Below, piece after piece: positions 1 to 5,404 of a DNA stretch of 6,102 bases. The position numbers and the translations under genes were made by a program. A model generated the notes under the pieces. It worked only from the letters and a program-made list of their open reading frames with translations, ran no database searches and had not been told where the DNA came from. How positions within the stretch are numbered: the stretch's first letter is position 1; each line of letters begins with the position of its first letter. Origin of the DNA: Streptosporangiaceae bacterium (GTDB taxonomy: Bacteria > Actinomycetota > Actinomycetes > Streptosporangiales > Streptosporangiaceae); assembly GCA_030039095.1 (NCBI GenBank), contig JASHQP010000649.1, forward strand, positions 1 through 6,102, given 5' to 3'.

Positions 1-216
1 CGCCCCATGGACGCGATCGTGGCCGCGACTCGCAACGCCGCCGAGAACCTGGGCCTGGCACCGGACGTGGGTACGCTCGAGGTCGGCAGGCTCGCGGACA
101 TCGTGGTACTCGACGGCGACCCCAGCAGCGACATCACGGCGGCGGGGCGGGTCCGGTTCGTGATGAAGGACGGCACGGTGGCCCGCGACGACCTCAGCGC
201 CACGGCGGCCGGCTGA
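1..216 (+). CDS. Amidohydrolase, C-terminal fragment (5' end outside window)
   Basis: The reading frame is open from the first base of the window and stops with TGA at 214-216, leaving about 71 residues of the C-terminus. The segment with GTLEVGRLADIVVLDGDP is the typical end of metal-dependent amidohydrolases of the imidazolonepropionase-like group. There the chain returns from the TIM barrel to the small beta-sandwich domain, and the final strand reads FVMKDGTV. The metal ligands and catalytic Asp would lie upstream and cannot be seen, so the substrate is unknown; cyclic amides, dipeptides and related hydrolysable compounds are all handled by this superfamily. It lies 32 bp before the ABC ATPase genes on the same strand, so it is probably in their operon. 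A hydrolase acting on what the transporter brings in is a reasonable inference. The ATG at 7 is internal and not the true start. Confidence 0.85.
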   Translation, partial: RPMDAIVAATRNAAENLGLAPDVGTLEVGRLADIVVLDGDPSSDITAAGRVRFVMKDGTVARDDLSATAAG

Positions 217-220
217 CCTG

Positions 221-258
221 CCGTGACCACGAGCCTGACGAGGCGGCCGTGACCACGA
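221..258 (+). repeat. 12-bp direct repeat around the ABC ATPase start
   Basis: CCGTGACCACGA occurs at 221-232 and again at 247-258; the second copy contains the GTG start of the ATPase gene. The first copy carries a GTG at 223 that opens a nine-residue reading frame ending in TGA at 250-252, overlapping the ATPase start as GTGA. This could be a duplication of the start region or a small coupling peptide. No function is demonstrated. Confidence 0.5.
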
Positions 259-1247
259 CGCTCGCCGTCCGCGATCTGACCGTGCGATTCCGCACCGGGC
301 AGTCCGTCGTGCACGCGGTGAACGGCGTCGGGTTCTCGGTGGACCGGGGCCAGACCATCGCGATCGTCGGAGAGTCCGGCTCGGGCAAAAGTGTCACCTG
401 CCTGTCCGTTCTCGGGCTGCTGCCGGGCAACGCCGAGGTCTCCGGCTCGGTACGGCTGGAGGGCCGCGAACTGCTCACGCTGCGCGAGGCCGAGGCACGC
501 AGGGTCCGCGGCAAGGACATCGGCCTGGTGTACCAGGACCCCATGGCCGCGCTGAATCCGGTCCGCACGATCGGCGCCCAGGTCTGCGAGCCGCTGCGGC
601 TGCACCTGGGGATGAGCCGGAGCGCCTCGCGGAAGAGGGCGGTGGAACTGCTCGCCACCGTCGGCATCCCGTCTCCGCAGCGTCAGCTGCGGTCCTATCC
701 GCACGAATTCAGCGGGGGGATGCGCCAGCGCGTGGTCATCGCGATGGCCATCGCCTGCGAGCCGAAGGTGCTGCTCGCCGACGAGCCGACCACCGCCCTC
801 GACGTGAGCATCCAGGCGCAGATACTCGAGCTGCTCAAGAGCCTGACCACGGAGCTGAAGCTGTCCCTGGTCCTGGTCAGCCACGACATGAGCGTCGTGG
901 CGGGCCTGGCGGACGAGGTGCTGGTGATGTACGCAGGCCTGGTTGCCGAGCAAGGCGACGCGCTGCAGGTCTTCGAGCATCCGGCGCACCCTTACACGCG
1001 CGGGCTGCTGAACTCGATACCGGACGCGACGCCCGATCCTGACGCTGCTCTCCTGGGCATACCAGGCCAGCCTCCCGATATGCGCAGTGTTCCGGCTGGC
1101 TGCCCGTTCAGGCCCCGATGCGTTCATGCCTTCGACAAGTGCGAGCAGCGGCCGCCGCTGGACGCACTGGGGGGCGACCACTCGGCAGCCTGCTGGCTCG
1201 GGGGGGAGGCCGATCATGCCGAGCGAACCCAGCGGGGGACCGCTTGA
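249..1247 (+). CDS. Oligopeptide/dipeptide ABC transporter ATP-binding protein (OppD/DppD-like)
   Basis: This 332-residue cytoplasmic ATPase would power uptake of peptides or similar solutes (nickel, sugars or other substrates are possible in this family). It has a complete nucleotide-binding domain: Walker A GESGSGKS at 41-48, Q-loop Gln96, signature FSGGMRQR at 154-161, Walker B VLLADE at 174-179 with the D-loop at Asp185, and switch His212. The C-terminal oligopeptide-transporter extension starts around HPAHPYTRGLL (244-254). It carries four cysteines (285, 291, 298, 315) in the spacing conserved in this family, where some members bind an iron-sulfur cluster. The length is normal. The GTG start at 249 was chosen because GAGG at 240-243 sits five bases upstream and the N-terminus then matches family length. 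The end overlaps the next ATPase gene by 32 bp, so the two are probably co-translated as a heterodimeric ATPase pair. The substrate cannot be told from an ATPase. Confidence 0.95.
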   Translation: MTTTLAVRDLTVRFRTGQSVVHAVNGVGFSVDRGQTIAIVGESGSGKSVTCLSVLGLLPGNAEVSGSVRLEGRELLTLREAEARRVRGKDIGLVYQDPMAALNPVRTIGAQVCEPLRLHLGMSRSASRKRAVELLATVGIPSPQRQLRSYPHEFSGGMRQRVVIAMAIACEPKVLLADEPTTALDVSIQAQILELLKSLTTELKLSLVLVSHDMSVVAGLADEVLVMYAGLVAEQGDALQVFEHPAHPYTRGLLNSIPDATPDPDAALLGIPGQPPDMRSVPAGCPFRPRCVHAFDKCEQRPPLDALGGDHSAACWLGGEADHAERTQRGTA

Positions 1248-2262
1248 GGTGCGCGACGACCCGCAGCCGCAGGATCCGAGCGCTCCGCCACTGCTTGATG
1301 TCAGGGACCTGCGCGTGCACTACCGGGCCGCCGGGCGGGTCGGCCGCCGCGACCTGCGCGTGCGGGCGGTGGACGGGGTCAGCCTTGCGCTGGGTCGCGG
1401 CGAGACCCTCGGGCTTGTCGGGGAATCCGGCAGTGGGAAGTCGACGCTGGCGAAGAGCCTCATCCGGCTGGAGCGCGCGACGAGCGGTGAGATTCATCTC
1501 GACGGCACGGACATCCTTGCCATTTCCGAGCGTGCCTTCGTGCCGATCCGCCGCAGAATCCAGATGGTCTTCCAGGACTCCCTGAACTCGCTCAATCCCA
1601 GGTACACGCTGGCCGACACGCTCGCCGAGCCGTTCATCGTCCACCACCTGGCCCCACGGCGTCAGCTCCGGGACAAGGTCGCCGAGCTGCTGGCCAGCGT
1701 GGGCCTGAGCCCCGAGATGATGGACCAGCGGGCCACGGAGCTCAGCGGCGGCCAGCGCCAGCGGGTGAACATCGCCCGGGCCCTGGCACCGACGCCCGAG
1801 GTCATCATCGCCGACGAGCCCACCTCGTCGCTCGACGTCTCGGTGCAGGCCCAGGTGCTCACCCTGATGCGCGAGCTGCAGCAGCAGATGGGGATGAGCT
1901 ACCTGTTCATCAGCCATGACCTAGGGGTCATCCGGCGGATGGCGTCTCAGGTCGCGGTGATGTACCTCGGCAAGGTGGTCGAAGCCGCGCCCCGGGACGC
2001 GATCTACGCACGACCGCTGCACCCCTACACCCGGGCTCTGATGATGGCGGCGCCGCGCCCGGACCCGCGCCGGGAACGACAGCGCAAGCAAGCCCCGATA
2101 CCGGGTGAAGTGCCGAGCGCGAGCGCGCAGCCGACCGGGTGCCGGTTCCACCCGCGGTGCGCAATGGCCAAGCCGGTTTGCGCTTCCGAGGAACCACCGT
2201 TGCGGCCAGTTGAGCCCGGGCACTGGTCGGCATGTCACTTTGCCGAGGAATTGCGGGCGTAA
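1216..2262 (+). CDS. Oligopeptide/dipeptide ABC transporter ATP-binding protein (OppF/DppF-like)
   Basis: This 348-residue ATPase is the second half of the ABC importer ATPase pair. Visible motifs are Walker A GESGSGKST at 69-77, Q-loop Gln120, signature LSGGQRQR at 176-183, Walker B VIIADE at 196-201, D-loop Asp207 and switch His234. The family's C-terminal extension begins at LHPYTRALM (268-276), with cysteines 309, 315, 322 and 340 in the pattern C-x5-C-x6-C...C. The frame is open back to 1087, but the ATG at 1216 is chosen because a strong purine-rich site, GGGGGGAGG at 1201-1209, lies six bases before it. An earlier start would add residues unlike the family and deepen the overlap with the upstream gene. 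The first 25 residues are Pro-rich and probably disordered. No permease or binding protein follows; the operon ends here and meets a convergent gene. Confidence 0.95.
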   Translation: MPSEPSGGPLEVRDDPQPQDPSAPPLLDVRDLRVHYRAAGRVGRRDLRVRAVDGVSLALGRGETLGLVGESGSGKSTLAKSLIRLERATSGEIHLDGTDILAISERAFVPIRRRIQMVFQDSLNSLNPRYTLADTLAEPFIVHHLAPRRQLRDKVAELLASVGLSPEMMDQRATELSGGQRQRVNIARALAPTPEVIIADEPTSSLDVSVQAQVLTLMRELQQQMGMSYLFISHDLGVIRRMASQVAVMYLGKVVEAAPRDAIYARPLHPYTRALMMAAPRPDPRRERQRKQAPIPGEVPSASAQPTGCRFHPRCAMAKPVCASEEPPLRPVEPGHWSACHFAEELRA

Positions 2263-2265
2263 CCT

Positions 2266-2285
2266 GCCTCAGCTCATCGTGAGGC
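2266..2285. terminator. Possible shared hairpin at the convergent junction
   Basis: GCCTCA at 2266-2271 can pair with TGAGGC at 2280-2285 across an eight-base loop. This is exactly where the ABC operon and the dehydrogenase gene converge, with stop codons six bases apart. There is no T-run on either side, so it is at best a weak, factor-independent bidirectional terminator. It overlaps the last codons of the dehydrogenase. Confidence 0.25.
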
Positions 2286-3006
2286 CGCCGCTGACGCTGA
2301 GGGTCTGACCGGTGACGAAGGACGCCTCGTCCGACGCGAGGAACGCGACGACGTTCGCGACATCGGCTGGCTGCCCGAGCCTGCGGAACGGGATCGCCTT
2401 GGTGAGCGCCTCCCGGAGCTTCGGCCCGGCGAACGACGCGAACAGCGCGGTGTCGGTGGGCCCGGGGCAGACGCAGTTGACCCTGACCTGGTGGCGCGCC
2501 ATCTCCCTGGCGAGGGACTTGGTAAAGGCGATGACCCCGCCCTTGGCCGCCGAATAGACGGCCTCGCCGGACGATCCCACCCGCCCGGCGTCCGAGCCCA
2601 GGTTCACCACGGCCCCGCTGCCCTGCGCGGCCATGATCGGCAGAACCGCCTTGCAGGTGTGCAGCACGCCGTACAGGTTGACGGCGATCGCCCGGTCCCA
2701 GTCGGCCGGCTCGGATTCGGTGAACTGGCTGGCCTTGTCCCATCCGGCGTTGTTGACCAGGACGTCGATGCGCCCGAAGAGCTGTGCAACCTGGTCGGCC
2801 ATGGCCTGCACGCCCTGGCGGTCGGTGACGTCGACGCCGAGCGCGACGGCTCCCGGCAGCCCTTCCGCGGTCTGAATGGCGCTGCGTTCGACCAGGTCGG
2901 TGACGACCACGGTCGCCCCCTCCGCGGCCAGCTTCTCGGCGATCGCCCTGCCGATGCCCTGGCCGCCACCGGTCACGATCGCGATCTTGTCGCTGAGCCC
3001 TGCCAT
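2269..3006 (-). CDS. Short-chain dehydrogenase/reductase, BadH-like
   Basis: This 245-residue soluble oxidoreductase of the classical SDR family oxidises an alcohol or reduces a ketone with a nicotinamide cofactor. Seen in order: the cofactor glycine motif TGGGQGIG (12-19); Asp37 at the end of the second strand, which favours NAD over NADP; Asp59-Val60; NNAG (85-88); and the catalytic set Asn110, Ser138, Tyr151 and Lys155. The end is FVTGQTLSVSGGLTMS. Several stretches (NNAGWD, the SDA-RVGSSGEAVY loop, VCPGPTDTALF) match what I recall of 2-hydroxycyclohexanecarboxyl-CoA dehydrogenase (BadH) from alicyclic-acid degradation, so a cyclic or branched hydroxyacyl-CoA substrate is plausible. No other genes of that pathway are visible. 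The start ATG (3006-3004) has AGGAAG five bases upstream. It may share a transcript with the PRC-barrel gene 121 bp upstream. Family call very secure; substrate uncertain. Confidence 0.93.
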   Translation of the reverse strand: MAGLSDKIAIVTGGGQGIGRAIAEKLAAEGATVVVTDLVERSAIQTAEGLPGAVALGVDVTDRQGVQAMADQVAQLFGRIDVLVNNAGWDKASQFTESEPADWDRAIAVNLYGVLHTCKAVLPIMAAQGSGAVVNLGSDAGRVGSSGEAVYSAAKGGVIAFTKSLAREMARHQVRVNCVCPGPTDTALFASFAGPKLREALTKAIPFRRLGQPADVANVVAFLASDEASFVTGQTLSVSGGLTMS

Positions 3007-3046
3007 GGATGCTTCCTATCAGTGGATGTCAGGTAGTTGCCAGCGG

Positions 3047-3075
3047 CCGGCCCGTTCCCCAATGGCGACGGCCGG
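3047..3075 (-). terminator. Possible weak hairpin between the PRC-barrel and SDR genes
   Basis: CCGGCC (3047-3052) can pair with GGCCGG (3070-3075) across a 17-base loop, downstream of the PRC-barrel stop on the minus strand. There is no T-run and the motif is easily produced by chance in such GC-rich DNA, so it may not separate the two genes. Confidence 0.15.
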
Positions 3076-3127
3076 TGGTCACGGCTGGCCTCGGACGCGG
3101 CGCTGATCGGGTTCGCCCGCAGTGGGC

Positions 3128-3799
3128 CTAGCCTGCCGGATGATCGCGGTCCACGGGCGGCAGGCCTTTCACCTGGTGCCTGGTGAGGCCGAGATGAATG
3201 AGAAGGGTCCCGATCTTGGTCACCGCGCTGATGGGGACGGCCACTTCCTTGTGGCCCCATCCGTGTCCCTCCTCGAGGAGCACATGGGTCACATAGCGGC
3301 CGCCGGGCTCCACGATCAGGCCCCGGACCTGCCCCATCTCGCCGTCGGTCGCGCAGACGGTCAGGTCGCGGCGTATCGCCACCTCGCCGGGCGGGACCGA
3401 GTCGACGATGACTTCCTGCGGGGCTTCCGGCCAGGCAGGGCTGCGGACGGGCCCGGCCCCGAACGCGCCCAAAACCCTGGACACCCCAACAGCAAAACTG
3501 CCGCCGCGAGGGATGTCCTGCTGGGGGGCCTGATGCCCGGTGGGGTCGAGGTCGGGCACGATCTCGGTCTCCTGGGCGGGCTGGAGCGCCCGGAACTCTG
3601 CCAGGCTGCAGCGAAGCCGCAGCCGACTCGCAGAAGCGTCCACAAGGCCAACGGGAACAAGCCGGGCTGTGTCCTTGCCGCGCTTCTGGCCGACGACGAG
3701 GTGAGTGACCTCCCGGGCGACCGGGTTTACGATGATGCGGCTCAGCTGGCCGCAGGCTCCATCGCTGCAGCTGACGTCGGCCCCGATCCGCAGCGCCAT
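3128..3799 (-). CDS. Tandem PRC-barrel domain protein
   Basis: This 223-residue protein contains two related beta-barrel-like units. Unit 1 (about 1-83) and unit 2 (about 140-215) share the pattern DG--GQ---IV-P--R-VTH, at residues 13-33 and 152-172. Each is followed by a strand reading LVPV (47-50) or VAVP (186-189). This layout is that of PRC-barrel proteins, the fold found in the photosynthetic reaction-centre H subunit and in the C-terminus of RimM; actinobacterial members with two copies are common and mostly uncharacterised. The linker (84-139) is Gly/Pro-rich and probably flexible. No signal peptide or membrane segment is visible. The frame is open to 3832, but the ATG at 3799-3797 is preferred because GAGGAGGG precedes it at good spacing and the sequence MALRIGADV begins the first barrel strand. 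A weak TAAGGT -10-like element lies upstream on the minus strand. Precise function unknown. Confidence 0.85.
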   Translation of the reverse strand: MALRIGADVSCSDGACGQLSRIIVNPVAREVTHLVVGQKRGKDTARLVPVGLVDASASRLRLRCSLAEFRALQPAQETEIVPDLDPTGHQAPQQDIPRGGSFAVGVSRVLGAFGAGPVRSPAWPEAPQEVIVDSVPPGEVAIRRDLTVCATDGEMGQVRGLIVEPGGRYVTHVLLEEGHGWGHKEVAVPISAVTKIGTLLIHLGLTRHQVKGLPPVDRDHPAG

Positions 3800-3995
3800 G
3801 GCCGCCCTCCTCGTTTCCCTGGACCTTAACAAGCACGGCGCCGGAGTGCCGTCGTGCAGCGCCGCCGTGCAGCGGTGCGGCCATCATTGCTATCAGCCGG
3901 CGCCACGCCGTTCTGCCTGTTCCGCCCGTGCTGGACCAGGGCTCAGTGAACGAGTTCCTTGGGCGACTGGCCTCTGCCTCGAGCAGCGCGACGGC

Positions 3996-4022
3996 GTGAC
4001 ACACGCCTTACTCCGATATGGT
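3996..4022 (+). promoter_or_regulatory. Candidate promoter for a leaderless transcript
   Basis: TATGGT at 4017-4022 fits the actinobacterial -10 pattern TANNNT, and its end lies six bases before the ATG at 4029, so the predicted transcript would begin at or next to that ATG. A GTGACA at 3996-4001 is a possible -35 at a short 15-base spacing. No ribosome-binding purine run lies before the ATG, which fits leaderless translation. Confidence 0.4.
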
Positions 4023-4028
4023 GTTTGT

Positions 4029-4193
4029 ATGGCGGCTGAACGCGAACTACGGCTTAGCTTCGGCCGATGGGTGCTGGCTGAGTGGCAGGACGAGCACGGC
4101 GCCTTCACGCCTGAGGAACTCGCGGCCGCCAGAGCTGAGATCGCGGTCGCGGACTTGGAGTACGTCCAGGGCAGGCAGGCGGCTGGCACATAA
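4029..4193 (+). CDS. Small hypothetical protein, 54 residues
   Basis: The protein is short, charged and predicted to be mostly helical. It begins MAAERELRLSFGRWVLAEWQ and has a segment DEHGAFTPEELAAARAEIA, then ends with QAAGT. The -W-x-E-W-x-D-E-H-G-A-F-T-x-E-E-L- stretch resembles the C-terminal, toxin-binding part of small antitoxins seen in actinobacteria, but no N-terminal DNA-binding ribbon is present and no PIN-domain or other toxin gene follows. A toxin-antitoxin role is therefore only a possibility. The frame is open much further upstream (to 3705), but that part lies opposite the PRC-barrel gene and is not convincing. The ATG at 4029 is chosen because a -10 box is placed exactly for a leaderless mRNA. 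Codon use is moderately G/C-ended. Confidence 0.55.
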   Translation: MAAERELRLSFGRWVLAEWQDEHGAFTPEELAAARAEIAVADLEYVQGRQAAGT

Positions 4194-4289
4194 CTAGCCG
4201 GCTGCCGCGTCGATCTGCTAGGGGCTTGACGTCTGCCATCAGCGCCGGGAGCGGCCGGCGCGCCGCGGCCGGGGATAGCCACGCTCGGG

Positions 4290-4529
4290 ATGCCTGCGGC
4301 CTTCATCGACAACGTGCTCGATCTCTGGCGGCAGGCGCAGCGGCTCGGTCCCCTTCAGGCGCTGGTATTCCTCAAAGCTGACGACGACGGAAGCGGGTGC
4401 CCCGCAGTGGGTGAGGATGTCTCAGCGGTCTGGCCTCCAGATAAGCCCTTCGAGGTTCAAGATCCCGACTGGCCGCCAGGGGTCTCAGAAGCCTTCCGGG
4501 CATGCTTCAATGAAGTAGAGGAGACTTGA
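4290..4529 (+). CDS. Hypothetical protein, 79 residues, first gene of a coupled pair
   Basis: I do not recognise this protein. It is acidic, starting with a probable amphipathic helix (residues 1-20, containing FIDNVLDLWRQAQRLG), followed by a short strand ALVFLK (24-29), an acidic turn DDDGSG, and a Trp/Pro-rich segment (VWPPDKPFEVQDPDWPPG, about 47-64) before a final helix. It has two cysteines and no signal peptide or membrane segment. The start is the first ATG after an in-frame TGA at 4227-4229, and no good ribosome site precedes it, so the true start is uncertain. Its TGA (4527-4529) is one base from the ATG of the next gene, and the next gene's ribosome site GAGGAG (4518-4523) lies inside this one. 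The two are therefore almost certainly translated together and may form a functional pair. Confidence 0.6.
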   Translation: MPAAFIDNVLDLWRQAQRLGPLQALVFLKADDDGSGCPAVGEDVSAVWPPDKPFEVQDPDWPPGVSEAFRACFNEVEET

Positions 4530-4530
4530 G

Positions 4531-5013
4531 ATGAACCTGGATGCCCTGGTCAAGAAGGGCTGCCGTCCGTGGGCTCCCTCTCCGGGGGCTCGCGATCTCG
4601 ACGTATGGCTCGAGTACGACGTGCCGACTGCCGGGACGTTCATGCTGGATTCGCAGCCAGTGATCTTCACTGTTCTGGGCAGCGCAGACGACCCGGTGTC
4701 AGTCTGGGCGTACACCTGTCTCACGGAAGACGACGCGAAATCACTGGGCGACCCGAGGTTCGGCTCCGTGGACGACGTGGCTCGGGCAATGGACGAGCAG
4801 TTCACCGGGCATCGAGCTGTCTTTGCGGTTGCCGACAAGCTCGAGATTTGGCGGTGGACCTCTTTGGAGGTTGAGGAGAGCCTCATCAGGAGTGCGCTGG
4901 CATTCCTAAGCCAGGTACGCGAATCCCTTGAGCAGAAGAAGACGCCCGATGCAGAATTCCAGGTCAAGTTGGCTGGTATAGAGGCCGCCAAGTCTGAACT
5001 CGTCTCTGCCTGA
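4531..5013 (+). CDS. Hypothetical protein, 160 residues, second gene of a coupled pair
   Basis: I do not recognise this protein. The start is well supported: GAGGAG at 4518-4523 stands seven bases before the ATG, and the preceding gene stops one base upstream. The N-terminal two thirds alternates likely strands (LDVWLEYDV 23-31, PVIFTVLG 43-50, VSVWAYTCL 56-64) with turns. It is followed by a helix around SVDDVARAMDEQF (79-91), a strand pair AVFAVADKLEIWRW (96-109), and a long C-terminal helical region with coiled-coil-like character (from about 112 to the end). No signal peptide, membrane segment or known catalytic motif is evident, suggesting a small cytoplasmic alpha/beta protein. Codons use A/T in the third position more freely than the transporter genes to the left, which suggests a different origin. 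The location beside integrase and attachment-site remains makes it likely cargo of a mobile element. Confidence 0.7.
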   Translation: MNLDALVKKGCRPWAPSPGARDLDVWLEYDVPTAGTFMLDSQPVIFTVLGSADDPVSVWAYTCLTEDDAKSLGDPRFGSVDDVARAMDEQFTGHRAVFAVADKLEIWRWTSLEVEESLIRSALAFLSQVRESLEQKKTPDAEFQVKLAGIEAAKSELVSA

Positions 5014-5130
5014 TCACTGAGCCCAGCCAGACCGAGGTTCGCCGAAGATCGCTTGGTTGGTCGAATTGCCTTTCATTTACGGTAATCTGCTGGCCTAATC
5101 GTAGTGGTGGGCAGGCGTCTGACAGTGACC

Positions 5131-5148
5131 TCACGCCGCGCGGCGTGA
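5131..5148. repeat. Perfect 18-bp palindrome
   Basis: TCACGCCGCGCGGCGTGA is identical to its own reverse complement over all 18 bases. The symmetry ends immediately outside. It lies in non-coding sequence 118 bp after the preceding gene. It could be a dimeric-regulator operator, a recombinase or replication site, or a terminator-like cruciform; there is no spacer for an RNA loop, so an operator is somewhat more likely than a terminator. Confidence 0.6.
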
Positions 5149-5198
5149 TCCCCAACCTTCTGATCCGTAGTCAGATGCTCAATCGGACGTCCGTATGT

Positions 5199-5396
5199 TC
5201 AGTGAACGCCCTGGGTGAGCTTGCTCCGTGCGTAGGCCCTCACCTCACGGAGCAGCCGGTACTTGACCTCAAACGCGTCCAGGCCTGCTCCGCGGCCGTG
5301 ATCTTGCACAGGGCCCCGAACTGGCCGGCGCCGACGGCAGACCAGGGCACCGGGGACTGCTGGCGCCTCCCAGATCTGGCCGTCCCATCGTCAGGC
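5199..5396 (-). pseudogene. Possible remains of a minus-strand gene
   Basis: On the minus strand one frame ends LDAFEVKYRLLREVRAYAR, then SKLTQGVH and a TGA (5201-5199). A neighbouring frame just upstream reads SAVGAGQFGALCKITAAEQA with almost all codons ending in G or C. A single shift near EQA would join them into one plausible helical C-terminus, which suggests a frameshifted gene tail. There is no start codon or ribosome site and I cannot name the family. It may be chance coding-like sequence. Confidence 0.22.
5222..5254. repeat. Inverted repeat with a 9-bp stem
   Basis: TGCTCCGTG at 5222-5230 is the exact reverse complement of CACGGAGCA at 5246-5254, with a 15-base spacer. It has no following T-run. 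It falls within the suspected minus-strand gene remnant, so it may be incidental or a binding site. Confidence 0.45.
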
Positions 5397-5404
5397 TGTG
5401 CACT

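Larger units (their letters stand above)
5014..5404. other. Gene-poor, probably decayed stretch
   Basis: I find no intact gene here. Contents are a comparatively A+T-rich patch (about 5055-5100), a perfect 18-bp palindrome (5131-5148), a stem-forming pair (5222-5254) and what may be the remains of a minus-strand gene (5199-5396). Open frames crossing the region on both strands lack convincing starts, ribosome sites or family similarity. Confidence 0.5.

Noticed and set aside
1108..1917. Minus-strand open frame opposite the second ABC ATPase
   Set aside because: His/Leu/Gln-rich composition typical of an antisense frame; the opposite strand carries complete ATPase motifs.
1928..2743. Minus-strand open frame across the ABC end and the dehydrogenase
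   Set aside because: It spans two unrelated genes in a different frame from the dehydrogenase and is Arg/Gly-rich without motifs.
3122..3829. Plus-strand open frame opposite the PRC-barrel gene
   Set aside because: Antisense shadow of nearly equal extent with no ribosome site or recognisable domain.
2973..4004. Long minus-strand open frame (343 codons) overlapping the PRC-barrel gene
   Set aside because: Arg/Pro-rich, no family motifs, and fully explained by GC-rich codons of the real gene in another frame; the real frame has a ribosome site and an internal domain repeat.
4221..4289. TTGACG at 4226-4231 as a promoter for the 4290 gene
   Set aside because: No -10 element of the TANNNT type lies at the right distance; the spacing region is almost entirely G and C.
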